In this document: piece after piece, positions 18,526 through 26,756 of the stretch
Layout: each line of letters begins with the position of its first letter
Position numbering within the stretch: position 1 is the stretch's first letter
From: JAJXWB01 sp046349085
GTDB lineage: Bacteria; Pseudomonadota; Alphaproteobacteria; Rhizobiales; Beijerinckiaceae
Reading direction: 5' to 3'
Assembly (NCBI GenBank): GCA_046349085.1
Contig: JAXMDA010000004.1
Coordinates: 310,001 to 374,000 of the forward strand
DNA: 64,000 bases
Made by a program: the position numbers and the translations under genes
The notes under the pieces: generated by a model
The model's database searches: none
Told to the model about the DNA's origin: nothing
Seen by the model: the letters and a program-made list of their open reading frames with translations, nothing else

Positions 18526-20169
18526 GTGGCCAAGAAATCAGCCTCGAAGAAACCATCTTCCAACAAGGCCTCTTCCAAGAAGGCCTCGTCCAAAAAGGCC
18601 GCAACCAAGAAAGCCGCGCCGAAGAAGGCCACGGCCAAACCCGCCAGGAAGGCTGTCGACAAGAAATCAGCCGTCACGAAATCCACCGCCAAGTCCGCGC
18701 CCGCGAAGAAGGCCGCGGGCAAGCCCGCCGCCAAGAAGGCGCGCATTCCCAACGCGCCGGTCTGGCAGTGGACCGCCGTCCAGACCGCCGCCGCCATTCG
18801 CGCCGGCGCCATTTCCGCGGAAGAAGCGGTCAAGGCGCATATCGAGCGCATGAACGCGGTAAACCCCCGGCTCAACGCCGTCGTCGTCGATCTGTCGGAC
18901 GAGGCGATCAAGGCCGCCCGCGCCGCCGACCGCGCCCGCGCCAAGGGCGGCGAAGTCGGCCCCCTGCACGGCGTGCCGATCACCATCAAGGAAAATGTCG
19001 ACTATCAGGGTCGCCCCAACCCCAACGGCGTGCCGGCTTTGATGAACCTCGTCGCGCCCTCCGACTCGCCGGTCGTACGCAATCTGAAGAAAGCCGGGGC
19101 CATCGTCATCGGCCTCACCAACACGCCCGAATTCTCGTTCCGCGCCTTCACCGACAATCCGCTGCACGGCCTCACCCTCAACCCCTGGGACGAGGCGATC
19201 ACCTGCGGCGGCTCGTCCGGCGGCGCCGGCGCGGCTGTGGCGGCGGGCGTCGGGACGATCGCCCATGGCAACGACATCGGCGGCTCCCTGCGCTGGCCCG
19301 CCCATTGCAACGGCGTTGTCACCATCAAGCCGACGCAAGGAAGAATTCCCGCCTATAACGAGAGCGCGCCGGCCGAGCGCCCGATGCTCGCCCATCTCAT
19401 GTCGGCGCAGGGGCCGCTGACGCGCTCGGTCGCCGACGCGCGTCTGGCGCTCGCCGCCATGAGCATGCGCGACCCCCGCGATCCCTGGTGGGTTCCCGCG
19501 CCGCTGGAAGGCCCGAAGCCCAAGGCGCCGATCCGCGTCGCGCTGGCGAAGATCCCTGCGGACATGAAGGTCGACCCTTCCGTGCGCGGCGCGCTGACGC
19601 AAGCGGCCGACGCGCTGGAAAAATCCGGCTATCGCGTGGAGGAGGTCGAGGTTCCCGACATCGACGGCGTATGGAAAACCTGGGCCGACATCATCACGAC
19701 GGAAGTCGTGGTCATGCAGGAGGCCGGGATGCTCGCCGTCACCTCGGCCGATTTCAAGACGGCCTGGATGGGCATGCGCAAGGGCGCGACCATCCTGGAT
19801 CAGGCCGGCTTCATGCGCGCGACCGCGCAGCGCAACGCGCATATCCGCGCCTGGCAGATGTTCTTCGAGACCTATCCGGTCGTGCTTGCGCCGACGACCG
19901 TGCAGCCGACGCCGAGCCCGCGCGAGGACACGATCAGCGAGGACCGCGTGCTCGACTTCTTCCGCAACGAGATCCGATTCATCTCCGCCATCAATGTCAT
20001 GGGCCTGCCGGGCGCGGTCGTGCCGGTGACGCTGCACAAGGGCCGGCCCATCGGCGTACAGCTCATCGCCGGCCGCTATCGTGAGGATCTCGCCTTGAAC
20101 GCGGCCGAAGCGATCGAGAAGCGCGCTGGCATGCTGGTGCGCCATCTCTGGGAAAAGATGGACATCTGA
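18526..20169 (+). CDS. Amidase with lysine/alanine-rich N-terminal tail
   Basis: 547 residues from a GTG start with GAGGGAG 8 bases upstream. Residues 1-73 are a low-complexity tail with 24 lysines and mostly Ala, Ser, Pro and Thr (KKASSKKAATKKAAPKK), like bacterial histone-H1-type domains. The amidase-signature domain follows from about residue 78: catalytic Lys in PITIKENVDYQG, the GGSSGGAGAAVAAG core with the cis-Ser, and the nucleophile Ser in GNDIGGSLRWP. Amidase-signature enzymes hydrolyse C-N amide bonds; the substrate cannot be read. GatA is unlikely because gatB/gatC are absent and the tail is foreign to it. The tail may bind nucleic acid or polyphosphate (inference). Confidence 0.88.
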   Translation: MAKKSASKKPSSNKASSKKASSKKAATKKAAPKKATAKPARKAVDKKSAVTKSTAKSAPAKKAAGKPAAKKARIPNAPVWQWTAVQTAAAIRAGAISAEEAVKAHIERMNAVNPRLNAVVVDLSDEAIKAARAADRARAKGGEVGPLHGVPITIKENVDYQGRPNPNGVPALMNLVAPSDSPVVRNLKKAGAIVIGLTNTPEFSFRAFTDNPLHGLTLNPWDEAITCGGSSGGAGAAVAAGVGTIAHGNDIGGSLRWPAHCNGVVTIKPTQGRIPAYNESAPAERPMLAHLMSAQGPLTRSVADARLALAAMSMRDPRDPWWVPAPLEGPKPKAPIRVALAKIPADMKVDPSVRGALTQAADALEKSGYRVEEVEVPDIDGVWKTWADIITTEVVVMQEAGMLAVTSADFKTAWMGMRKGATILDQAGFMRATAQRNAHIRAWQMFFETYPVVLAPTTVQPTPSPREDTISEDRVLDFFRNEIRFISAINVMGLPGAVVPVTLHKGRPIGVQLIAGRYREDLALNAAEAIEKRAGMLVRHLWEKMDI

Positions 20170-20192
20170 ACGGCCAACTGGACATTTGCCGG

Positions 20193-20222
20193 CCGGCGCG
20201 CTTTACGTGCGCCGGTCTTTTT
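20193..20222 (+). terminator. Rho-independent terminator of the amidase gene
   Basis: CCGGCGC pairs with GCGCCGG (7 base pairs, 9-base loop), extended by flanking pairs, and is followed directly by TCTTTTT. It starts 24 bases after the amidase stop codon. It is the clearest classical terminator in the window. Confidence 0.8.
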
Positions 20223-20240
20223 CGGTTTTGGGTAGCAGAA

Positions 20241-20957
20241 TTGGGTTCTCCTATTTTCAGTCGCCTTTCGGCCCGCCTGCGCGGCCGCGCCAGATACGGG
20301 CGCGGCGATTACGCGCGCGTCTGGGAGGCGGAATCCCGCAGCGAGGATGCCGCGAAGAACGCCGTGCTCGGCGTTCTCGACGAGACCGCCATCGCCAACT
20401 CCGGCCTCGTCACCAAGAAATTGCTCGTGGAATGGCTCGGCGTCGGCGCCGATGACGTCGTGCTCGAAATCGGCTGCGGCGTCGGCCGCGTCGGCGCGGC
20501 GCTCGCGCCAATCTGCAAGCAATGGATCGGCTGCGACGTCTCCAACAACATGGTCGCACACACGCGCCGGCGCCTCGCGCATCTGCCCAACGTGCGCGTC
20601 GAAAAGATCAGCGGCTACGATCTCTCCAACATCCCCGACGCGTCCGTCGACGTCGTCTACTCGACGATCGTCTTCATGCATCTCGACGAATGGGACCGCT
20701 TCGCCTACGTGCGCGAGGGCCTGCGCGTGCTGAAGCCCGGCGGCCGTATGCTCGTCGACAACGTCGACGCCACCTCGGACGAAGGCTGGAAAATCTTCAT
20801 GGACCACGCGGCCATCGCGCCGAAAGACCGCCCGCCCTTCATCAGCAAGTCCTCGACGCCGCAGGAGCTCGAGAACTATTTTTCACGCGCAGGTTTTTCC
20901 GACATCGTCACCCGGCGCCAGCAATGCTGGGTCTTCGTCAGCGGCGTGAAGCGCTAA
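20241..20957 (+). CDS. SAM-dependent methyltransferase (class I)
   Basis: 238 residues from a TTG start just after the amidase terminator; no in-frame ATG occurs before the core domain. Motif I is VVLEIGCGVGRVGAALA, followed by WIGCDVSNNMV (motif II acidic Asp), DASVDVVYSTIVFMHL and the post-motif region GLRVLKPGGRMLVDN, all typical of Methyltransf_11/25 Rossmann enzymes. Substrate unknown. The N-terminal ARYGRGDYARVWEAE segment precedes the core. The rare start codon makes the exact N-terminus uncertain. Confidence 0.82.
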   Translation: MGSPIFSRLSARLRGRARYGRGDYARVWEAESRSEDAAKNAVLGVLDETAIANSGLVTKKLLVEWLGVGADDVVLEIGCGVGRVGAALAPICKQWIGCDVSNNMVAHTRRRLAHLPNVRVEKISGYDLSNIPDASVDVVYSTIVFMHLDEWDRFAYVREGLRVLKPGGRMLVDNVDATSDEGWKIFMDHAAIAPKDRPPFISKSSTPQELENYFSRAGFSDIVTRRQQCWVFVSGVKR

Positions 20958-21093
20958 CGCTGCAATTCCCCGGTCGCCGCCGTCATCGCACGGCGCGACA
21001 GTCTCCGCGCTTGCGGGCATGATGCCCGCGCCCTAGCTTGGTTCAGCCAAGAACAATCGGCCAAACGGCCGTGGGGAAACGCCGGAGACACGC

Positions 21094-22479
21094 ATGTCGT
21101 CGATCGCGCTCGAGTCGCGTCCGCAGCCGACGCCCTTCATTCGCGAGCCGACGCTCGAAGCGCTTGCCCATATTCCCGGCACGGAAGGCTGGCCGGTGCT
21201 GGGCTCGACCCTGCAATTGCTCGCCGATCCCAAGGGCGAGACGGAGCGGCTGGCGCAAAGATATGGCCCGGTCTTTCGCAGCCGCGCCTTTGGCGGCCGC
21301 AGCGTGACGCTGCTCGGCCCCGAAGCCAATGAATTCGTATTGTTCGATCAGGCCAAGACTTTTTCCTCCGCGCACGGCTGGGGCCTCATTCTCGACCGGC
21401 TGTTTCCGCGCGGGCTCATGCTGCTCGATTTCGACGAGCATCGCCTGCATCGCAAGGCCTTGTCCGTCGCCTTCAAGACCGGCCCGATGAAATCCTATCT
21501 CGCCAGCCTCGACCGCGGCATTGTCGAGGGCCTGGCCGGCTGGCGCGCGCGCGGGCCGGACATGCTGTTCTATCCCGCCGTCAAGCAGCTCACGCTCGAT
21601 CTCGCCGCCGTGTCCTTCCTCGGCGAAAACATCGGCGCCGACGTCGAGGACGTGAAGCGCGCCTTCGTCGACATGGTCGCCGCCGCCGTCTCCGTCATCC
21701 GCAAGCCCCTGCCCTTCACGCAGATGGCCAAGGGCGTCGCCGGCCGGCAATTCATGATCGATTACTTCGGCCGCCAGGTCGAGGCGCGCCGCAATGGCGA
21801 GGCGGACGATCTGTTCACCCATCTCTGCAAGGCGACGACCGACGACGGCTCGCTGCTGACGCGCCAGGAAATCGTCGATCACATGAGCTTCCTGATGATG
21901 GCCGCGCACGACACGCTGACGTCTTCGCTCACCTCGTTCGTGTGGTTTCTCGCAAGCCATCCCGACTGGCAGCAGAAATTGCGCGAGGAGATTGCGGGCC
22001 TCGGCCTCGCGAAGGACGAGCCCCTGCCCTACGAGCGGCTCGACGACCTGCCGCTGACCGAAATGGCCTTCAAGGAATCCCTGCGCCTGATCCCGCCGGT
22101 GCCGTCCATTCCGCGCTGCGCGGTGCGGGATACGGAATTCGCGGGCTTCAAGCTGCCGGCCGGCACGCGCGTCAGCATCAACCCCGTCTACACGCACAAC
22201 ATGCCCGACGTCTGGGTCGACCCGGAAACCTTCGATCCCCTGCGCTTCTCCAGCGAGGCCACGCGCAACCGGCACAAATTCGCCTTCGTGCCGTTCGGCG
22301 GCGGCGCGCATATGTGCCTGGGGCTCAACTTTGCCTACATGCAGGCCAAGTGCTTCGCCCATCGCCTGCTCTCGACGGCGCAGGTCGCCGTCGCGCCGGG
22401 CTACATCCCCGACTGGAAACTCTGGCCGATCCCGCAGCCGAAGGACGGATTGCGGGTGCGGCTGGAGCCGCTGGGGTAG
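21094..22479 (+). CDS. Cytochrome P450
   Basis: 461 residues, normal for a soluble bacterial P450. The heme-ligand loop PFGGGAHMCLG places the cysteine at residue 408. The K-helix ExxR is in FKESLRLIPP near 328. The I-helix oxygen-activation motif is AAHDTLTSS (A-x-D-T pattern). An alanine/proline-rich N-terminus without membrane anchor precedes IPGTEGWPVLGS. It oxidises an organic substrate with O2 and electrons from a ferredoxin or flavodoxin; no redox partner is adjacent. Sequence style resembles the CYP51/CYP26/CYP120-like clan, but the substrate is unknown. GGAG precedes the ATG. Confidence 0.92.
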   Translation: MSSIALESRPQPTPFIREPTLEALAHIPGTEGWPVLGSTLQLLADPKGETERLAQRYGPVFRSRAFGGRSVTLLGPEANEFVLFDQAKTFSSAHGWGLILDRLFPRGLMLLDFDEHRLHRKALSVAFKTGPMKSYLASLDRGIVEGLAGWRARGPDMLFYPAVKQLTLDLAAVSFLGENIGADVEDVKRAFVDMVAAAVSVIRKPLPFTQMAKGVAGRQFMIDYFGRQVEARRNGEADDLFTHLCKATTDDGSLLTRQEIVDHMSFLMMAAHDTLTSSLTSFVWFLASHPDWQQKLREEIAGLGLAKDEPLPYERLDDLPLTEMAFKESLRLIPPVPSIPRCAVRDTEFAGFKLPAGTRVSINPVYTHNMPDVWVDPETFDPLRFSSEATRNRHKFAFVPFGGGAHMCLGLNFAYMQAKCFAHRLLSTAQVAVAPGYIPDWKLWPIPQPKDGLRVRLEPLG

Positions 22480-22500
22480 ATCGACGCCGGACGCGGGCGT

Positions 22501-22640
22501 CCTCGCTCAGCGAGGGTGGCGCGCGAAGCGCGACGGGTGGGGCCCGCGCCGCTCGCAAACGGTTGGCCATGCCTCCCCCACATTCCCCACCTGCTCATCC
22601 GCTTCGCAGATGAGAGACCTCCATGAAGGGGAGGTAGAGG
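22501..22640. repeat. Cluster of short palindromes
   Basis: The gap between the P450 and lrgA genes holds CCTCGCT-C-AGCGAGG, a GCGCGCGAAGCGCG piece and CTCATC-CGCTTCGCA-GATGAG. These look like degraded intergenic repeats similar in style to those at 48010. No gene is visible in the gap. Confidence 0.45.
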
Positions 22641-22694
22641 CGCTTCCATCATCGCGCCGCTTGCGCGCCCCGCGCATCCCCGCACAATGCCTCC

Positions 22695-23090
22695 ATGATC
22701 CGCGCCCTCGCCCTCCTCCTCGCCTGCCAATTGTCCGGCGAAATTTTCGCCCGCGCGCTCGGGCTTCCCATTCCTGGCCCGGTCATCGGCCTCGCGCTTC
22801 TCGTCATCGGCGTGCTCGCACATGCGCGCGCGACGGGCGCCGATCCATCGCAGATCGAAGGCACGGAACTCGGCCGCACGGCTGGCGCGCTGCTCGGCTC
22901 GCTCGGCCTGCTGTTCGTGCCGGCCGGCGTCGGCGTCGTGCAGCAATTGCCGGTCGTCGGCGCCTATGGCGTCGGGCTCGCGGCGGCCTTGATCGGCTCG
23001 ACCGTGCTGACGCTGATCGTCACCGTCTACGTCTTCCTCTTGGTGAAGAGACTGACCGGCAAGGCGCGCCCGACGGGAGACGAGGCGTGA
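22695..23090 (+). CDS. lrgA: LrgA/CidA family membrane protein
   Basis: 131 residues with four hydrophobic segments. ACQLSGEIFARALGLPIPGPVIGLALL is the characteristic first-half pattern (the P-x-P-G-P motif), and LGLLFVPAGVGVVQQLPVV is the second conserved block. LrgA/CidA proteins are holin-like inner-membrane proteins that, with LrgB, influence murein turnover and export of small metabolites; some LrgAB pairs act as pyruvate or glycolate transporters. Its stop overlaps the GTG of lrgB by GTGA, so the pair is co-translated. Confidence 0.87.
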   Translation: MIRALALLLACQLSGEIFARALGLPIPGPVIGLALLVIGVLAHARATGADPSQIEGTELGRTAGALLGSLGLLFVPAGVGVVQQLPVVGAYGVGLAAALIGSTVLTLIVTVYVFLLVKRLTGKARPTGDEA

Positions 23091-23800
23091 ACAATCCCTT
23101 CGCCATCTGGGTCTATCTCTCGACCTCGCCGCTGCTCTGGCTGACCCTGACGCTGGTCGTCTGGCTCTGCGCCGATTTCGTGTCACGCGCCGCCAATCGC
23201 CACCCGCTCGTCAATCCCGTGCTCATGTCCATCGCGCTGATGGGCGCGCTGCTCGTCGCGACCGGCGCGCCGTACCAACAATATTTCGAAGGCGCGCAAT
23301 TCGTTCACTTCCTTCTGGGACCCGCGACCGTCGCGATCGCCGTGCCGCTCGTGCGCCACCGCGCGCTGGTCATCGCCAATCTGCTGCCGATGGCCGCGGC
23401 GCTGATTGCCGGCTCTGTCGTCGCCTGCGTGTCGGCGGTCGCCATCGCCGCGGCCTTCGGCGCGCCGCGTCAGGTTCTCGTGTCGCTCGCGCCGAAATCG
23501 GTGACGGCCGGCATCGCCATGGCGGTCTCGGAAAATCTCGGCGGCGTCCCGGCGCTCACCGCTGTTCTGGTCATCACGACAGGCATCATCGGCGCCGTCA
23601 TCGTCACGCCGCTGATGAACGCGCTGCGCATCAAGGATTACGCGGCGCGAGGATTTGCGGTGGGTCTCGCCTCGCACGGCATCGGCACGGCGCGCGCCTT
23701 CACGGTCGACGAGGTCGCCGGCACGTTCGCGGGCGTCGCCATGGGGCTGAACGGCCTTGCGACCTCGCTGATCGTGCCGCTGCTGATGCGGTGGGTGTGA
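23087..23800 (+). CDS. lrgB: LrgB/CidB family membrane protein
   Basis: 237 residues from a GTG overlapping the lrgA stop. About seven membrane segments are seen. Conserved blocks: FLLGPATVAIAVPLVR, LAPKSVTAGIAMAVSENLGG and GFAVGLASHGIGTARAF, all typical of LrgB. It works with LrgA in the inner membrane. The pair stands between the P450 gene and the FadH-like gene without an obvious LytSR-type regulator nearby. Confidence 0.9.
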   Translation: MNNPFAIWVYLSTSPLLWLTLTLVVWLCADFVSRAANRHPLVNPVLMSIALMGALLVATGAPYQQYFEGAQFVHFLLGPATVAIAVPLVRHRALVIANLLPMAAALIAGSVVACVSAVAIAAAFGAPRQVLVSLAPKSVTAGIAMAVSENLGGVPALTAVLVITTGIIGAVIVTPLMNALRIKDYAARGFAVGLASHGIGTARAFTVDEVAGTFAGVAMGLNGLATSLIVPLLMRWV

Positions 23801-23817
23801 AGGCCGCCTCTTTCCGC

Positions 23818-23832
23818 CGTCATTGCGAGGAG
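23818..23832. repeat. Family B half-element
   Basis: The sequence CGTCATTGCGAGGAG stands without its partner arm between lrgB and the FadH-like gene. It looks like a truncated repeat. Confidence 0.6.
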
Positions 23833-23837
23833 TCCGA

Positions 23838-23880
23838 TTGACAAACGGTCCCTCCTGATAAATTAATCGCTTAATTAAAA
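23838..23880 (+). promoter_or_regulatory. Candidate promoter with palindromic operator upstream of the FadH-like gene
   Basis: A perfect TTGACA (23838-23843) is followed by the AT-rich block GATAAATTAAT; candidate -10 hexamers lie 15-18 bases downstream. AATTAA-TCGC-TTAATT (23861-23876) is a perfect inverted repeat that would overlap the -10 region, a common place for a repressor. The AT-richness stands out sharply from the GC-rich surroundings. No regulator gene is adjacent. Confidence 0.5.
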
Positions 23881-23911
23881 CGGGCGCCGAACGCGCCCGG
23901 CCGGAGGAGCC

Positions 23912-25942
23912 ATGTCCGCCCATCCCCGCTACCCCCTGCTGTTCAGCCCGCTCGACATCGGCGTGGCGAAATTGAAGAACCGCGCGCTGATGGGCTCCAT
24001 GCACACGGGCCTCGAGGAGGCCGAGAACGGTTTCGCCAAGCAGGCCGCCTTCTTCGCCGAGCGCGCCAAGAACGGCGTCGGGATGATTATCACCGGCGGC
24101 ATTCCGCCGAATTTCGAGGGCGGCGGACGCGGCTCGAAACTCTCCGAGCCGCACGAGGTCGCCGAGCACCGCCTCGTCACCGACGCCGTGCACGCCGCCG
24201 ATCCGGACGTGAAAATCTGCATGCAGATCCTGCACATGGGCCCGCTCGCGCGGACGTCCGAATGCGTCGCGCCCTCGCCCGTCAAGTCGCGCATCGGCGC
24301 CTTCATGCCGAACGCGCTGACGGCCGAAGGCGTCGAGAAGCAGATCCGCGATTTCGCCAATTGCGCCAGGCTCGCCAAGGAAGCCGGCTACGACGGCGTC
24401 GAGATCATCGGCTCTGCCGGCTATCTCATCTCGACCTTCCTCGTAGAAAAGACCAACCGCCGCACCGACGAATGGGGCGGCTCGTTCGAAAACCGCATGC
24501 GCTTCCCGGTCGAGATCGTCCGTCGCGTGCGCGCCGCTGTGGGGCCGGATTTCATCATCGTCTTCCGCATTTCCGCGATGGACATGCTGCAGGGCGGTCT
24601 CGCCTGGGAGGAAGTCGTCGCGCTCGGCAAGGCGGTCGTGGCGGCCGGCGTCAACGTCGTCTCCACGCACTTCTGCTGGCACGAGGCGCTGGTCCCAACC
24701 ATCGCCACCATGGTGCCGCGCGCCGCCTTCACGCAGGTGACGGGCCGCCTGCGCAAGGAGCTCGGCGTGCCGATGATCACGTCGAACCGCATAAACATGC
24801 CGCAGGTCGCCGAGGACGTGCTCGCGCGAGGGGACGGGGACATTGTGTCGATGGCCCGCCCGATGTTGGCCGACGCCGAGCTTGTGAAAAAGGCGTTCGA
24901 AGGCCGCGAGGACGAAATCAACACCTGCATCGCCTGCAACCAGGCCTGCCTCGACCACACGTTCAACGGCAAGCTCGTGAGCTGCCTCGTCAATCCGCGC
25001 GCCTGCCACGAGACGGAGCTGAACTACCTGCCGGCCAGCGCGCCGAAAAGAATAGCCGTGGTCGGCGCCGGCCCCGCCGGCCTCGCCTTCTCGATCACCG
25101 CCGCCGAGCGCGGCCACAAGGTCACGCTGTTCGAGGCGAATGCCGACATCGGCGGCCAGTTCAATCTTGCGCGAAAGATTCCAGGCAAGGAGGAGTTCGA
25201 CGAGACGATCCGCTACTTCCGCCGCATGATCGCATTGCGCGGCGTCGACCTGCGGCTCAACACGCGCGTCGACGCCGACGCGCTCGCCGGCTTCGACGAA
25301 GTGATCGTGGCGACCGGCATCGAGCCGCGCACGCCCGACATTCCCGGCATCGACCACCCGAAGGTCGTCGGCTACATGGACGCGATCCTCGGGCGAAAGC
25401 CGATCGGCAAACGCGTCGCGATCATGGGCGCGGGCGGCATCGGCTTCGACGTCGCAGAACTCGTCAGCCACGCCGGCGTATCGGCCGCCCTCGACATCGA
25501 CGTGTTCGCGCGCGAATGGGGCATCGACTTCAAGAACCATCCGCGCGGCGGCGTCACCGGCGTCGAGCCGCATGTCGAGACCTCCGGCCGCGAGATCACG
25601 CTGATGCAGCGCAAGTCCGACGCGCTCGGCAAGACGCTCGGCCGCACGACCGGCTGGACGCATCGCCTCAGCCTGCAGCGGCGCGGCGTCGCCATGGTCG
25701 CCGGCGTCGACTACGTGAAGATCGACGACGCGGGCCTGCATGTGCGCGTCAACGGCGAGCCGCGCCTGTTCGACGTCGACACGATCATCGTCTGCGCCGG
25801 CCAGACTTCCATGCGCAGGCTCTACGACGACCTGCAGGCGCGCGGCGTGAAGGCGGCGATCGTCGGCGGCGCATACGAAGCCGCCGAGCTCGACGCCAAG
25901 CGCGCCATCGATCAGGCCTGCCGCCTGGCCGCGGTAGTGTAG
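23912..25942 (+). CDS. fadH: NADPH-dependent 2,4-dienoyl-CoA reductase-like flavoprotein
   Basis: 676 residues, the length of FadH. The N-terminal Old Yellow Enzyme barrel has YPLLFSPLDIGVAKLKNRAL, GYDGVEIIGSAGYLISTFLV and a C-terminal barrel end DIVSMARPMLADAEL. The iron-sulfur motif CIACNQACLDHTFNGKLVSC gives the cysteines of the [4Fe-4S] cluster. A FAD/NAD(P)-binding half follows with VVGAGPAGLAFSITAAERGH and IMGAGGIGFDVAELVSHAG. FadH reduces 2,4-dienoyl-CoA in unsaturated fatty-acid oxidation. Related trimethylamine dehydrogenase-like or enoate reductases share this layout, so the substrate is probable rather than certain. GGAGGAG lies before the ATG. Confidence 0.85.
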   Translation: MSAHPRYPLLFSPLDIGVAKLKNRALMGSMHTGLEEAENGFAKQAAFFAERAKNGVGMIITGGIPPNFEGGGRGSKLSEPHEVAEHRLVTDAVHAADPDVKICMQILHMGPLARTSECVAPSPVKSRIGAFMPNALTAEGVEKQIRDFANCARLAKEAGYDGVEIIGSAGYLISTFLVEKTNRRTDEWGGSFENRMRFPVEIVRRVRAAVGPDFIIVFRISAMDMLQGGLAWEEVVALGKAVVAAGVNVVSTHFCWHEALVPTIATMVPRAAFTQVTGRLRKELGVPMITSNRINMPQVAEDVLARGDGDIVSMARPMLADAELVKKAFEGREDEINTCIACNQACLDHTFNGKLVSCLVNPRACHETELNYLPASAPKRIAVVGAGPAGLAFSITAAERGHKVTLFEANADIGGQFNLARKIPGKEEFDETIRYFRRMIALRGVDLRLNTRVDADALAGFDEVIVATGIEPRTPDIPGIDHPKVVGYMDAILGRKPIGKRVAIMGAGGIGFDVAELVSHAGVSAALDIDVFAREWGIDFKNHPRGGVTGVEPHVETSGREITLMQRKSDALGKTLGRTTGWTHRLSLQRRGVAMVAGVDYVKIDDAGLHVRVNGEPRLFDVDTIIVCAGQTSMRRLYDDLQARGVKAAIVGGAYEAAELDAKRAIDQACRLAAVV

Positions 25943-26015
25943 CGACAATCTCTCCATCCTCGTTGCGAGACGCTCAGGCGAAATCGGCAGCGTCAACGGA
26001 AGCCGGCGCCGTCAA

Positions 26016-26041
26016 CGGAAGTCGGCAACAGCCGACTTCCG
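26016..26041. terminator. Perfect 11-bp hairpin downstream of the FadH-like gene
   Basis: CGGAAGTCGGC pairs without mismatch with GCCGACTTCCG across the loop AACA. It lies 74 bases after the stop codon. No T-tract follows, so it may be a processed or Rho-assisted end, or a repeat; the preceding bases contain two near-direct copies of GTCAACGGAAG. Confidence 0.5.
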
Positions 26042-26135
26042 GGCGCCGATTTCGGTCGAGCGCGCAATGACGGCGTGATTTTCCCTACTGCCGGCCCTAT
26101 CCTGTTCGCCACGCAACGCCCCAACGGAGCCCGAC

Positions 26136-26687
26136 GTGGCCAAGGAATATCCGAGCCTCACGCCTGCATTGCGCGATTTCATCGCGCGCCAGCACATCTT
26201 CTTCGCGGCCACCGCCGCGCCGGACGCGCGCATCAACATCTCGCCGCGCTCGACACGCGAGTTTCGCGTGATCGGCGACAATGACGTCTGCTGGCTCGAT
26301 CTCACGGGCTCGGGCGCCGAGACGTCGGCGCACCTGAAGGCGGACGGCAGGCTCACGCTGATGTTCTGCGCTTTCGACGGCCCGCCCAACATCCTGCGCC
26401 TCTACGGACGCGGCGAAATCCTGCATCGCGACAGCGCCGGTTTCGCGCGCCTGCTCGCCGCGCATTTCGGCAATCAACGCCCTGTCGGGGCGCGCCAGAT
26501 CGTGCGGCTCGCCGTCGATCTCGTGAAGACCTCTTGCGGCTACGGCGTGCCGGCCTTCGACTATCGGCAGGAACGTCCGGCGCTCGACAATTGGGCTGAA
26601 AACAAGGGACCCGCAGGCGTCGCGGCCTACTGGCGCGAGAAGAACGCCGTCAGCATGGATGGATTGCCGACGGGGATCGTGGATTAG
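26136..26687 (+). CDS. Pyridoxamine 5'-phosphate oxidase-fold family protein
   Basis: 183 residues from a GTG with GGAG 6 bases upstream. The split-barrel flavin-binding pattern is seen in FFAATAAPDARINISPRSTR, VCWLDLTGSGAETSAHLKAD and RLTLMFCAFDGPPNILRLYG, as in the PNPOx-like subgroup that binds FMN or F420. VKTSCGYGVPAFDY near residue 137 is conserved in this subgroup. It is not PdxH, which is longer with a distinct C-terminus. It probably reduces or oxidises a small metabolite; specific function unknown. Confidence 0.82.
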   Translation: MAKEYPSLTPALRDFIARQHIFFAATAAPDARINISPRSTREFRVIGDNDVCWLDLTGSGAETSAHLKADGRLTLMFCAFDGPPNILRLYGRGEILHRDSAGFARLLAAHFGNQRPVGARQIVRLAVDLVKTSCGYGVPAFDYRQERPALDNWAENKGPAGVAAYWREKNAVSMDGLPTGIVD

Positions 26688-26693
26688 GGATGG

Positions 26694-26748
26694 GGACCGC
26701 GAGCCTTCAGGCTCGCCCACGAATTGCGAGCCTGAAGGCTCGCGGTCC
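26694..26748. repeat. Palindromic repeat, family A copy 2 (perfect)
   Basis: Two 23-base arms are perfectly complementary around a 9-base loop; the left arm begins GGACCGCGAGCCTTCAGG. It lies between the stops of two convergent genes (the PNPOx-like and HAD genes), an ideal place for a bidirectional terminator. This is the best-preserved family A copy. Confidence 0.9.
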
Positions 26749-26756
26749 GGATGCAA

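Noticed and set aside
23183..25996. A 937-codon open frame antisense to the FadH-like gene
   Set aside because: Antisense shadow: the opposite frame has all FadH motifs, while this one has only biased composition.
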